A stretch of 14,395 nucleotides of DNA from Desulfobacterales bacterium. Its GTDB lineage: Bacteria > Desulfobacterota > Desulfobacteria > Desulfobacterales > Desulfobacteraceae. Of this stretch, positions 1-7,340 are shown one piece after another; position 1 is the first letter of the stretch; every line of letters begins with the position of its first letter. A program made the translations under genes and the position numbers. The stretch spans positions 1 through 14,395 of the forward strand of contig JAKSAU010000753.1 of the NCBI GenBank assembly GCA_022361535.1, in the 5' to 3' direction. A model generated the notes under the pieces. It ran no database searches and had not been told where the DNA came from. It saw only the letters and a program-made list of their open reading frames with translations.

Positions 1-234
1 CGAGGTGAAATCAATTTTGACCATGATCGGGTACATCATGAAAAACAGGCCGACCGCAATAGGTATGGAAACCACTGGTGCACCGTTCACATTTATGGAC
101 ATGCCGTCCAGGGTTTTAGCAAGGTCCGGTGCTATTTTTCCCAGAATAATACCACCTACAATACACAATCCTACCCACACGGTCAGGTACCGCTCAAACA
201 GGCTGGTCATTTTCCGTTCATTGTTCTCAGTCAT
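1..234 (-). CDS. acr3: ACR3-family arsenite efflux transporter, N-terminal part (cut by window edge)
   Basis: This is the first 78 residues of an inner-membrane arsenite exporter of the ACR3 type, which extrudes As(III) using the proton motive force. After a short polar start (MTENNERK) comes [19 protein letters not shown], the first membrane segment (about residues 10-30). The second is [19 protein letters not shown] (about 58-76); the run SIPIA-GL---MYP is typical of ACR3 and differs from ArsB. The remainder lies beyond position 1. The ATG at 234-232 lies 1 nt after the arsC stop, so the two genes are almost certainly co-transcribed and translationally coupled. ArsC makes the arsenite that this protein exports. 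I see no ArsR repressor in the window; one could lie downstream. The assignment rests on the N-terminal fragment only. Confidence 0.88.
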   Translation of the reverse strand, partial: MTENNERKMTSLFERYLTVWVGLCIVGGIILGKIAPDLAKTLDGMSINVNGAPVVSIPIAVGLFFMMYPIMVKIDFTS

Positions 235-235
235 T

Positions 236-685
236 TTAATCTCCTAAAATATTCTCAGGCAGTTTTTCAACAAACGCCTTTATTTCATCTCTTACTTTTC
301 GGTAGCAGTCGAGCTGCCTTTCAACGCTTTCACCTTGTGCTGCAAGTTTCTCAGCCATTTTAGGCGGGTCATCAAATCCAACATGGACAACCTTGCACGG
401 TCCTGGAAAATAAGGGCAGGTTTCATTGGCATGGCCGCAAAGTGTAATGACAAGATCCCAGGCAACATCGCCAAGGTCTTTGACCAGTTTCGACTGGTTT
501 TGTGATATATCCAGGCCAACTTCAGACATCACTTTAACAGCATTGGGATTTAATCCATGGGTTTCGATCCCTGCTGAAAAGGCATTGATCCGGTTATTTT
601 TTAATTCATTTGCCCAGCCTTCTGCCATCTGGCTGCGGCATGAGTTCCCGGTACACAAAAAGAGTACATTCAATTTCTCAGTCAT
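236..685 (-). CDS. arsC: Arsenate reductase, thioredoxin-coupled low-molecular-weight phosphatase type
   Basis: This cytoplasmic enzyme of 149 aa reduces arsenate to arsenite. It has the phosphatase-like P-loop CTGNSCR at residues 11-17, with Cys11 as the nucleophile and Arg17 closing the loop. The redox pair Cys83 and Cys90 lies in [11 protein letters not shown], and the catalytic acid is Asp105 in FDDPP. These match the Cys10/Cys82/Cys89 triad of the Staphylococcus pI258 ArsC family, so electrons should come from thioredoxin rather than glutaredoxin. The length is usual for the family. The start is supported by GGAG about 7 nt upstream (near 694). The gene lies upstream of acr3 and is read divergently from the DUF5714-type gene. 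All key residues are present, so it is probably active. Confidence 0.95.
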   Translation of the reverse strand: MTEKLNVLFLCTGNSCRSQMAEGWANELKNNRINAFSAGIETHGLNPNAVKVMSEVGLDISQNQSKLVKDLGDVAWDLVITLCGHANETCPYFPGPCKVVHVGFDDPPKMAEKLAAQGESVERQLDCYRKVRDEIKAFVEKLPENILGD

Positions 686-745
686 AGAAGTCTCCGGCCT
701 TTATATGTTTCATCGGATAAAATAATTGCCAAATCTTGTTTTCAG

Positions 746-789
746 CCAATTCTTTATTGGTTGACAAAATATTTTGATGTCGTTATATT
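746..789 (+). promoter_or_regulatory. Sigma70-like promoter with two palindromes in the arsC/DUF5714 divergent region
   Basis: TTGACA (761-766) and TATATT (784-789) are separated by 17 nt, a near-consensus promoter reading toward the gene at 904. A perfect 12-nt palindrome CAAAATATTTTG (765-776) overlaps the -35 box and spacer. A second inverted repeat, CCAAT-N5-ATTGG (746-760), abuts the -35 box. The palindromes are plausible operators and could also affect arsC on the other strand. I do not recognise them as a named regulator's site. I found no equally good promoter for arsC. Confidence 0.6.
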
Positions 790-903
790 CCAATTTATCG
801 ATTTAGTAAAGATTTTTTTTATGACCTAACCGGATGCACACAAGCAAAAACTTGAAACAATGCCAAAGGTAATGAATTCCCGGTCCTGCAAGGAGTAAAT
901 TAA

Positions 904-1605
904 ATGTTTAATACAATGAATGACCATAAAGCAGGTTGTTTTGTTTGTGGCAAAGACCTGGTTTATACCAAAGAAAATGAAAACCTGACATGTATCTATT
1001 GTGAGAATACGTTTTCAACAAACACCAGATGCGAGCAGGGACACTATATCTGTGATACCTGCCACTCTTCTTCTGCCAATGATATCATTGAGCAATACTG
1101 CCTTTCTTGCCTGTCAGAAAACCCCTTTGACATCGCTACTACCCTTATGAAGCACCCGTCAATCAAAATGCATGGGCCTGAGCACCATTTTCTGGTACCA
1201 GCGGTTCTGCTGACTGCATTCTACAACCGTGAGGAGAACCCGTCAAAAAAACAAGAGACACTTAAACAGGCAAGACAGAGGTCAAAGGCCGTTCCTGGCG
1301 GGTCGTGCGGTTTTAACGGTGCGTGCGGAGCAGCTATCGGGACCGGTATCTTTATGAGCCTTATCACCGGTGCCACTCCACTTTCAAAAGAAGAATGGGG
1401 ATTGTCGAATAAAATGACAGCTAAAAGTTTGATGTCAATTGCTGCTTGTGGTGGTCCACGCTGCTGTAAAAGAGATACATTTTTATCAATTGGGACTGTG
1501 GTAAAACATTTTGGGTGGGATATTAATAAGCGGCTGCATTGTGATTTTAGTGAATTGAATAAGGAGTGTCTAAAAAAGAGATGTCCCTACTATTCAAATG
1601 ATTAA
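904..1605 (+). CDS. Cys-rich DUF5714-type protein, divergent from arsC
   Basis: This is a soluble protein of 233 aa with 17 cysteines and no signal peptide or membrane segment. The N-terminal third is a set of zinc-ribbon-like knuckles: C12-x2-C15, C30-x2-C33, C43, C50-x2-C53 and C66-x2-C69. The C-terminal domain has the motifs HGPEHHFLVPA (90-100), GGSCGFNGACGAA (132-144), ACGGPRCCKR (181-190) and CLKKRCPYY (222-230), which I recognise as the DUF5714 pattern. The function is unknown. The arrangement of C135, C141, C182, C187 and C188 suggests a metal or Fe-S site, or soft-metal/metalloid binding. The start is fixed by AGGAG at 891-895, 8 nt before the ATG. Its position divergent from arsC suggests, but does not prove, a role in arsenic or redox handling. 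Confidence 0.75.
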   Translation: MFNTMNDHKAGCFVCGKDLVYTKENENLTCIYCENTFSTNTRCEQGHYICDTCHSSSANDIIEQYCLSCLSENPFDIATTLMKHPSIKMHGPEHHFLVPAVLLTAFYNREENPSKKQETLKQARQRSKAVPGGSCGFNGACGAAIGTGIFMSLITGATPLSKEEWGLSNKMTAKSLMSIAACGGPRCCKRDTFLSIGTVVKHFGWDINKRLHCDFSELNKECLKKRCPYYSND

Positions 1606-1681
1606 TTTTGCCGACTTGATCAAACGAACACCAAACGTCTATAACAATTCTCAAAATAAATTTCCGATTGGCCCTGGAGAA

Positions 1682-1701
1682 CAAGGGCATCCAAGGGCAT
1701 C
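1682..1701 (+). repeat. Perfect tandem 10-nt direct repeat
   Basis: CAAGGGCATC occurs twice back to back (1682-1691 and 1692-1701) in the non-coding region downstream of the DUF5714-type gene. No function is evident; it may be a slippage product. Confidence 0.6.
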
Positions 1702-1716
1702 CCACATACAAATACC

Positions 1717-1742
1717 GGCCCGTTTCTTAGAATAAACGGGCC
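1717..1742. terminator. Hairpin, 9-bp GC-rich stem, after the DUF5714-type gene
   Basis: GGCCCGTTT (1717-1725) pairs perfectly with AAACGGGCC (1734-1742) across an 8-nt loop. It lies about 110 nt downstream of the plus-strand gene and could end its transcript. No T tract follows on the plus strand, so a Rho-independent terminator is only partly supported. It could instead be an mRNA-stabilising or REP-like palindrome. Confidence 0.45.
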
Positions 1743-1748
1743 TAAGTG

Positions 1749-1774
1749 CTCAAACGGCAATGCCGTCACTTGAG
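1749..1774. repeat. Hairpin with ACGGCA/TGCCGT core
   Basis: CTCAA plus ACGGCA (1749-1759) pairs with TGCCGT (1761-1766) and TTGAG (1770-1774), leaving a 1-nt loop in the DNA and a 3-nt bulge (CAC). It follows the previous hairpin by 6 nt. It has no T tract, and its role is unknown. Confidence 0.45.
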
Positions 1775-1837
1775 GTTTCTACCGATAATTAACCTACCCG
1801 TATTATAAGGGAAGATATTATTGAGAACCGTTATAAA

Positions 1838-1862
1838 CCGGCCCGGAAGAAATCCGGGCCGG
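1838..1862 (-). terminator. Strong 10-bp hairpin, likely terminator of the NSS transporter operon
   Basis: CCGGCCCGGA (1838-1847) and TCCGGGCCGG (1853-1862) form a perfect 10-bp GC-rich stem with a 5-nt loop. On the minus strand it lies about 20 nt after the stop of the 33-residue accessory gene and is followed by TTTATAA, a short U-rich stretch. It shares ACCGGCCCG with the hairpin at 1717, so the pair may act as a bidirectional terminator between convergent genes. Confidence 0.55.
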
Positions 1863-1881
1863 GAGATACCGGCTTAACCGG

Positions 1882-1983
1882 TTACATACCTTTATTTTTA
1901 ATGGCAATGGAAATGCAGATTGCCGCACCGCCCCAGGTTACCCCGAGACCAATCACCATCATAATAATCGCTGATGTTGCCAT
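1882..1983 (-). CDS. NSS symporter small accessory subunit (MetS-like), 33 aa
   Basis: This tiny single-pass membrane protein of 33 aa runs MATSAIIMMVIGLG, then VTWGGAAICISIAIKN, then KGM. One hydrophobic helix spans about residues 4-27 with a positively charged C-terminal tail, and GLGVTWGGAA is the signature of the small subunits that accompany bacterial neurotransmitter:sodium symporters. The best characterised example is MetS of the Corynebacterium methionine carrier MetPS, where the small subunit is needed for uptake. The start is strongly supported by AGGAGGT ending 5 nt before the ATG, the best Shine-Dalgarno in the window. It lies 18 nt after the transporter stop and should be co-translated with it. 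Its size means it can easily be left unannotated. The substrate cannot be told from this gene. Confidence 0.88.
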   Translation of the reverse strand: MATSAIIMMVIGLGVTWGGAAICISIAIKNKGM

Positions 1984-2001
1984 GAGTTACCTCCTTCGGT
2001 T

Positions 2002-3474
2002 TTAAGACTGACGCCCTTTGTTGGTAAACTGGATTATAAAACTGATCACAATGATGGAGACAACCAGGAACCAGCCGAACCAGAACAGGGCACTTCCCGG
2101 ATATCCGCCATAAGGGGTTTTGATATCACCGATGAGATTGGCAATACTCATGTACCCAAGCACCGCAGGTGTGATGATTTTCAAGCAGAAAATCCACCAG
2201 GCACCCACTGAGAAATCAGAAGTGCGGTTGATGTGCTCCTGAAAATCTGTCAGTTTGCAGAACCAGGTCAAGAAAATGATTTCTACAAGCCCGCCTGCCA
2301 GAACACCAAAATTCATAATGAACCGGTCTACGATATCTAAGACCAGAAGCCCGCTCTGGGTGGCAAATACGGTTCCGCATACAATACCGACAAAACAGTA
2401 AAGCGTCACTGCCTTTTTACGGCTGATGTCAAGTTTTTCCATCAAAGAAGCAATGGACACCTCGCAGATGGAAACCATGGAGCTTAGTCCGGCAAAAATA
2501 AGGGCCATGAAAAAGAGCGCACCAAAAAATACCGGCCCGGGCAGGCTGTTGATAGCTTTAGGGATAGTGACAAATGCCAGCCCCACACCGGAACTGACCA
2601 CTTTATCCACACCAACGCCCTGTTGAAGTGCCATGTTTCCCAGAACGGAGAAGACCAGTATACCGCAGAGAATACTGAAACCACAGTTGGCAAAAGCTGT
2701 GATAAATCCGTTGTTGGCCATGTCTGCATCTTTGGGCAAATAGGAGGAATAGGTAAGCATGATAGCAAACCCAATACTCAAGGAAAAGAAAATCTGCCCG
2801 TAAGCTGCCATCCAGACCTTGAAATCCAGGAGCGCGGAAAAATCAGGTTTAAACATCCAGTTCAAGCCTTCTAAAGACCCTTCAAGGGTAACCGCCCTCA
2901 TGGTAATGATCAAAATCATGATGAACAGCAAAGGCATGAAAATCTTGGATGCCCCTTCAATGCCTTTTTTAACCCCGTTGAAAAGTACAAACCAGCATAC
3001 AGCCCAGGCACCTGCCACCGCTGCCATAATGGGCCAGCGGATAGACCCGAAATTCATGGGGCTGTCGGAAAGCTGCAGATAAGTCTTAAAAAAGAAATCT
3101 CCTGTCTCAGTTCCCCACCCCTGGTTAAAGGCCAGGAAAAAATAGGAAATGGACCATCCCACTACTGCCACATAATAAATAGAGATGATAAAAGAGACCA
3201 GGATCTGCCACCATCCCAGCCATTCCCAGCGGCGGGATAATCCGGCAAAAATCCTTGGTGCAGAGCCTCGAAGTTTATGCCCGGCACCAAATTCGAGGAT
3301 CATAAACGGAATACCAGCGGTCAGCATGGCAAAAAGATAGGGAACAAAAAATGCCCCCCCTCCGTTTTCATAGGCCACATAGGGAAACCGCCAGATGTTT
3401 CCAAGGCCGATGGCAGACCCGATTGCGGCCAGGACAAACCCTGCCCGGGTCCCCCATTGTTCACGTGCTTTCAT
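2002..3474 (-). CDS. Sodium-dependent transporter, neurotransmitter:sodium symporter (NSS) family
   Basis: This inner-membrane Na+-coupled symporter of 490 aa has about 12 hydrophobic segments. Segment 1 carries GSAIGLGNIWRFPY (residues 19-32), the unwound helix that binds Na+ and substrate in LeuT-fold NSS proteins. QIFFSLSIGFAIMLTYSSYL (about 226-245) corresponds to segment 6, and FAGLSSMVSICEV (about 325-337) to segment 8, whose serines help form the sodium site. Family members carry amino acids; the exact substrate cannot be read from sequence. The start is supported by AAGGAG, 9 nt before the ATG. A 33-residue accessory protein follows immediately, as in MetPS-type systems, which makes a methionine or other neutral amino acid a plausible but unproven substrate. 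It appears intact and is probably transcribed from its own promoter. Confidence 0.93.
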   Translation of the reverse strand: MKAREQWGTRAGFVLAAIGSAIGLGNIWRFPYVAYENGGGAFFVPYLFAMLTAGIPFMILEFGAGHKLRGSAPRIFAGLSRRWEWLGWWQILVSFIISIYYVAVVGWSISYFFLAFNQGWGTETGDFFFKTYLQLSDSPMNFGSIRWPIMAAVAGAWAVCWFVLFNGVKKGIEGASKIFMPLLFIMILIITMRAVTLEGSLEGLNWMFKPDFSALLDFKVWMAAYGQIFFSLSIGFAIMLTYSSYLPKDADMANNGFITAFANCGFSILCGILVFSVLGNMALQQGVGVDKVVSSGVGLAFVTIPKAINSLPGPVFFGALFFMALIFAGLSSMVSICEVSIASLMEKLDISRKKAVTLYCFVGIVCGTVFATQSGLLVLDIVDRFIMNFGVLAGGLVEIIFLTWFCKLTDFQEHINRTSDFSVGAWWIFCLKIITPAVLGYMSIANLIGDIKTPYGGYPGSALFWFGWFLVVSIIVISFIIQFTNKGRQS

Positions 3475-3521
3475 GTATTTAACTCCTTAGTTGTTAACAA
3501 AAAACAATACAAAAGGTTGGG

Positions 3522-3550
3522 AAAATACAGCATTTTATATCTGGCGTCAA
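3522..3550 (-). promoter_or_regulatory. Sigma70-like promoter for the NSS transporter
   Basis: On the minus strand TTGACG (3550-3545) and TATTTT (3527-3522) are spaced by 17 nt, about 50 nt before the transporter start. The -35 box abuts the stop codon of the upstream lipocalin-like gene, and no terminator separates the two genes, so read-through is also possible. A perfect 10-nt palindrome TTGTTAACAA (3491-3500) lies in the 5' leader just before the ribosome binding site. Confidence 0.55.
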
Positions 3551-4741
3551 TCAATACCCGGTCATTTCTACATGACCGAATCCTGAAGAACTTTTTGAAG
3601 ACACCTTCACTGCCCCTTCATAATAGGTAAACATATGGGTATGCTCTTGTCCGGCCATGACAGGTACAACTTCAAACGTGAGTTCCTGACCAGGAATTTT
3701 GATGGTCCATTGGGACGGATACGTCCGACCTGACTCAGGGCTGGTCCAGGTACGGCTGTTCCGGATTGAAAAATCATCCTTACCCAGGATGGTATATCTG
3801 CCGTCGGGAAACGAGATACTGCCGAACTCGTATCCATTGGGACTGCCGTCTGCTTTGCGCACTTGGCAGACCATCAGGTCCATGCCTTTGTGGGGGCCTG
3901 AATCAAAATGGATGGCAAACCAGTCCCATCCCGCCACATCTGAATTTAAGGCAGACGTACTCCATTCATGGTCAAACCAGGAAAATCCGGACACCTCGTG
4001 AGTTGTATCACCAAGAATTAACTCTCCTGAGGTCTCCATTCCCGGAAAAGAATAATAATAGGATGCATCAGAAAGGCCCGGCCCCTTTTTACTCCATCCG
4101 GATTGTCCCTGAAGGATCACAGGTTTGGTCCGGGTCACTGTAAGATTGATTTGTGCAGATTTGCTTGATGGTTTTTTTTGATTTCCCGATTGCTCTTGGT
4201 CCCGGGCTTTGAGGATGACAGATGCCTTTTCACCTTGACCAGGAGCCGCTTTGGCGGACCAGTTGTCTATCCAAACAAAAAACGGGGCTGCCTGAGCCCC
4301 TGCAAGTCCCAAACTGCCTCGGGTCATGCGCTGGAAAGAGTAGAATTTACCTGCCTGAGTGTCAGTGATTGCAAAATGAGCAAAATAAAGCTGGTTAAAC
4401 CGCCAGTCTGACCTTCCCTCCCCCTTGTCCGGCGGAACACAGTCTATGGCCTGGCGAAAAAAGGTAAGCTGATACCCAAAATGGCGTCCCGCGTTTGTGA
4501 ACAAATTTCCTGTATAGTACCACCACTCGGTTTTATATCTGTTGTGTGGCCCTAAATCCTGCGGAAACTCGATTGACCGGGGCTGGTCTGCCCTGGCAAA
4601 ACAGGCATCATCCTGGTCAGAAGATAAGGCCTGTGCAATATCCACGGTGTCATTGGGTTCAGGGGTCTTGCAGGCAGAACTCATCACCCAGATCAGCAAA
4701 GCCAGGAAACCAACCCATTTAATTATTTTTATACCAGGCAT
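3551..4741 (-). CDS. Lipocalin-like lipoprotein, AttH / carotenoid 1,2-hydratase-fold family
   Basis: This is a predicted exported lipoprotein of 396 aa. Residues 8-20 form a hydrophobic signal and MSSAC places the lipid-anchored cysteine at 24; position -3 is Ser, so the lipobox is weak. The mature protein has the two-barrel AttH/CrtC pattern: KTEWWYYTGNL (70-80), GYQLTFFRQ (89-97), SWFDHEWST (254-262), WDWFAIHFDSG (272-282) and a terminal GHVEMTGY (389-396). Related proteins include Agrobacterium AttH and the CrtC hydratases. No carotenoid genes are present, so hydratase activity is unlikely. It is the last gene after an FtsX-type ABC exporter, 13 nt downstream, as in AttEFGH-type sets. The likely site is the periplasmic face or outer membrane, handling what the transporter exports. 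AAAGGA precedes the ATG. Confidence 0.82.
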   Translation of the reverse strand: MPGIKIIKWVGFLALLIWVMSSACKTPEPNDTVDIAQALSSDQDDACFARADQPRSIEFPQDLGPHNRYKTEWWYYTGNLFTNAGRHFGYQLTFFRQAIDCVPPDKGEGRSDWRFNQLYFAHFAITDTQAGKFYSFQRMTRGSLGLAGAQAAPFFVWIDNWSAKAAPGQGEKASVILKARDQEQSGNQKKPSSKSAQINLTVTRTKPVILQGQSGWSKKGPGLSDASYYYSFPGMETSGELILGDTTHEVSGFSWFDHEWSTSALNSDVAGWDWFAIHFDSGPHKGMDLMVCQVRKADGSPNGYEFGSISFPDGRYTILGKDDFSIRNSRTWTSPESGRTYPSQWTIKIPGQELTFEVVPVMAGQEHTHMFTYYEGAVKVSSKSSSGFGHVEMTGY

Positions 4742-4754
4742 AAATGATCCTTTC

Positions 4755-7340
4755 TCACTCGGTTTTCAATGCCAGGGACACGTTGACCCGGCCTGCCCGC
4801 ACTGCAGGATAAAAACCTGAACCAATAGCAGCCAATGCAGCGAACCCTAAAGCCTGAACCAGGGTAAGCACTGACAGGTTCATCTCGTATGTCCAGCCAA
4901 ATGACCTGTAATTGACCACCGCAACAAGAATCCAGGACAAAAAAGCCCCCAAGGGCAAAGCCAGCAACCCGGCCAAAAGGCCTGACATACCACACTCCCA
5001 CAGCACCAGTGTACGGATCTGGGCTGGGACAGCCCCGCATGCTCTCAGGATGCCCAATTCCCTTGATCGCTCAAGGACAAGTGCCATGACCGAGTTGATG
5101 ATCCCTGTCAGGGCCACAAGTGCTGTGAGTATTTGTAGGGCCGAAGTAATCAAAAATGTTTTATCGAACACGGCCAGGATACTGGATTTGATGTCCGGAC
5201 CTGTCCTGATCCGAAGCACCGATGTATCAGGGGCAATCGCTTTGATATTTGAGATTGCCTGTTCAATCGCCTTTGTTTTGCCCTGGCCAAATTCCGGGCG
5301 CACAAAAATCTGAGCTGCTGTGATGTCCTTATGTCCCCAATGGATTTCCATGGTCTTACGACTCACCACGATCCGGCCGCCACCCATAAAAAAATCCCGG
5401 AAAATGCCTGCAATTTTAAACCGGACAGGTCCTTTTAAAGTGTTCATCTCCACAATAGCGTTAGGACCCACCTTTACGTTATGCTGCTTTGCAAATATCT
5501 CCGAGACGATAATCCAGCCTTGTTCCAAAAGCCCTTTGATATGGTTGTCCGCCCCTTCATCAACCGTCCATATCCATTGTTTTTCAGACAAGTCTTCAAG
5601 GTAGGAAAAAACATGAATTTTTCCGGATGCCGGAGAAAAGACCGGATGAATATTATATGCGGAAACACCTGTAACCCTTTCCAATGAACCGATTCTGTAT
5701 ATAAATTCCTTGTCCAGTCCCCGGTTTAATCCATCCAGGGAAGATATATGAACATCACCGCCGATATGGCCGTCTACCCAATCGATGATAGACAGCCTGA
5801 AACTTCTGGTCATCGTATCAATGCCGATGTACACGGAAATAACAACCATAAGTGACGCAATAAGCACGGAAGAACGGCTCAAAAAACGGCGGATATTACC
5901 CATGGCCATTTTCGCCATGAGCGGATGATTTCCTTTTGTCGGCAACAAGGCTGTAAACTGTCCAAGCACTTTTATGACTAAGACAAGAACTGCAGGAGAC
6001 AACAGCGATGCGCCGATAAATACAAGAAAAACACCTGTAAAGACAATATTGATACCTGTACCAGATTGAAGAAAAATAACCAAAGACGTACCCAAACAGG
6101 CTGTGCCGGCAAGGGCAAGCCACCAAAGATGCCTGTCAAGACGGCTTGCAGCCGAAGATACCTGCATAAGGGTTACAGGCTCGGTGCGGGCAGCGTTAAT
6201 GGCAGGTGCCAAAGATGAAACAAAGGCTGCTGTAAGACCTATGCCGGCTCCTTTAATCAGGGTTAGGGGCTCAATACTTATCCGGCTTACGGTAAGGGTA
6301 TAATACATATCTGATACGGTTGCACAAACCGCATGGACAGCACCTTTTCCCATGAGAATTCCCAAGCCAACACCCAATAAAGACCCGGCCACAGCATAGG
6401 CCATCACTTCAATTTCCTGGGCCCAAAAGATTTCTTTGGGTGTGGCCCCTAACGCCCTTAAGGTGCCGTTAATTTGCCGCCGCCGGGTCACAGAAAAAGA
6501 AACGGTGTTGTAAATCAGGAAGATCCCCATAAAAAGGACCAGGATGGAAAATGCTGACAAACTGGTTTCAAATGCCCTGGACAAACCGCGAACCGCACTT
6601 GTCTGCTTGGCCGTTTCGACCAGAACCAGCCCCTTTGGCAACGCATTTCTAACGGCTTCAATATCTTTGGGCTGCTCCAGCTTTAAATCAATCCGGGTAA
6701 TCCGATCCCCAAGCCCTAAAAGTTCCTGTGCCAAAGCAATATCAGCCAGCAGAACGCCCTCAAATGGTCCGGAAGTCCCGAGGTCCGCCATGATTGCCCC
6801 TAATTTAACTTGAACTTCGCGTTCCTCAAACACCAAGGAGAGTGGCTGGCCAACAATCAGATTATATTCCCGGGCAAGCTCACTGGACATAATAACCCCA
6901 GCCCCCTGGGTCATGATACCTCGAAGGTCGGACGTCTCTTCCTCTTTACTTTGTTTGTTGTTATCTTCAAATCTAAGATCTCTGAAACCCGCTTCTGAAA
7001 ACGGATCAATACCCATGAGGGTAAGTTTGCGATCTGTAATTTCCTTGACCTTAACCTCCCGTGTAATAACGGGAGCAGATGCTGCAATGCCCAGCTTGGT
7101 CCTGATATGTGTGAATAAAGATTGAGGTACAGTAAAATCCGGGCCTGTAACCTGATGAGTAGATTGAGAGGTCAGCGCAGCCGTTGATAATTCAAAGGAT
7201 TTGTTGACGCTGGTCTTAGCAATATCAATAGCAATGACGCCCGCAACACCCAAGGCAATTCCAAAAATCAAAAGCAAGGTGCGTAAAGGATGCACCTTGC
7301 TGCTTCGAAAACAAATGCGGATTAGCGGTGAAATGGTCAT
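4755..7340 (-). CDS. ABC transporter permease with two FtsX domains (MacB/LolC-E/AttFG-like)
   Basis: This large inner-membrane protein has 861 aa. It has a first membrane segment at about 18-40, then an extracytoplasmic MacB_PCD-like domain (about 45-255). A first FtsX module follows, with LVLFMGIFLIYNTVSFSVTR (about 268-287) and the coupling motif RALGATPKEI. Two central helices lie at about 405-460 and another near 488-507, followed by a second periplasmic domain. A second FtsX module starts near 735, with ALVLERSRELGILRACGA. It is thus the equivalent of two permease halves in one chain. Such transporters move lipoproteins, peptides or signal substrates rather than small solutes. The start overlaps the ATPase stop as ATGA, so ATPase and permease are translationally coupled. 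The lipocalin-like gene follows after 13 nt. The substrate is unknown; the upstream small peptides are candidates. Confidence 0.9.
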   Translation of the reverse strand: MTISPLIRICFRSSKVHPLRTLLLIFGIALGVAGVIAIDIAKTSVNKSFELSTAALTSQSTHQVTGPDFTVPQSLFTHIRTKLGIAASAPVITREVKVKEITDRKLTLMGIDPFSEAGFRDLRFEDNNKQSKEEETSDLRGIMTQGAGVIMSSELAREYNLIVGQPLSLVFEEREVQVKLGAIMADLGTSGPFEGVLLADIALAQELLGLGDRITRIDLKLEQPKDIEAVRNALPKGLVLVETAKQTSAVRGLSRAFETSLSAFSILVLFMGIFLIYNTVSFSVTRRRQINGTLRALGATPKEIFWAQEIEVMAYAVAGSLLGVGLGILMGKGAVHAVCATVSDMYYTLTVSRISIEPLTLIKGAGIGLTAAFVSSLAPAINAARTEPVTLMQVSSAASRLDRHLWWLALAGTACLGTSLVIFLQSGTGINIVFTGVFLVFIGASLLSPAVLVLVIKVLGQFTALLPTKGNHPLMAKMAMGNIRRFLSRSSVLIASLMVVISVYIGIDTMTRSFRLSIIDWVDGHIGGDVHISSLDGLNRGLDKEFIYRIGSLERVTGVSAYNIHPVFSPASGKIHVFSYLEDLSEKQWIWTVDEGADNHIKGLLEQGWIIVSEIFAKQHNVKVGPNAIVEMNTLKGPVRFKIAGIFRDFFMGGGRIVVSRKTMEIHWGHKDITAAQIFVRPEFGQGKTKAIEQAISNIKAIAPDTSVLRIRTGPDIKSSILAVFDKTFLITSALQILTALVALTGIINSVMALVLERSRELGILRACGAVPAQIRTLVLWECGMSGLLAGLLALPLGAFLSWILVAVVNYRSFGWTYEMNLSVLTLVQALGFAALAAIGSGFYPAVRAGRVNVSLALKTE

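Noticed and set aside
1598..1735. A 45-codon plus-strand frame starting inside the end of the DUF5714-type gene
   Set aside because: It has no ribosome binding site of its own, overlaps the upstream stop, runs through a repeat and into a hairpin arm, and has no recognisable composition or motif.
3551..4741. True carotenoid 1,2-hydratase
   Set aside because: The fold motifs fit, but there are no carotenoid genes nearby and the protein is an exported lipoprotein behind an ABC exporter, which fits the AttH branch better.
4912..5313. Long plus-strand frame of 133 codons opposite the permease
   Set aside because: It is a shadow of the permease, which has clear domain content and coupled neighbours; the frame has no recognisable protein pattern.
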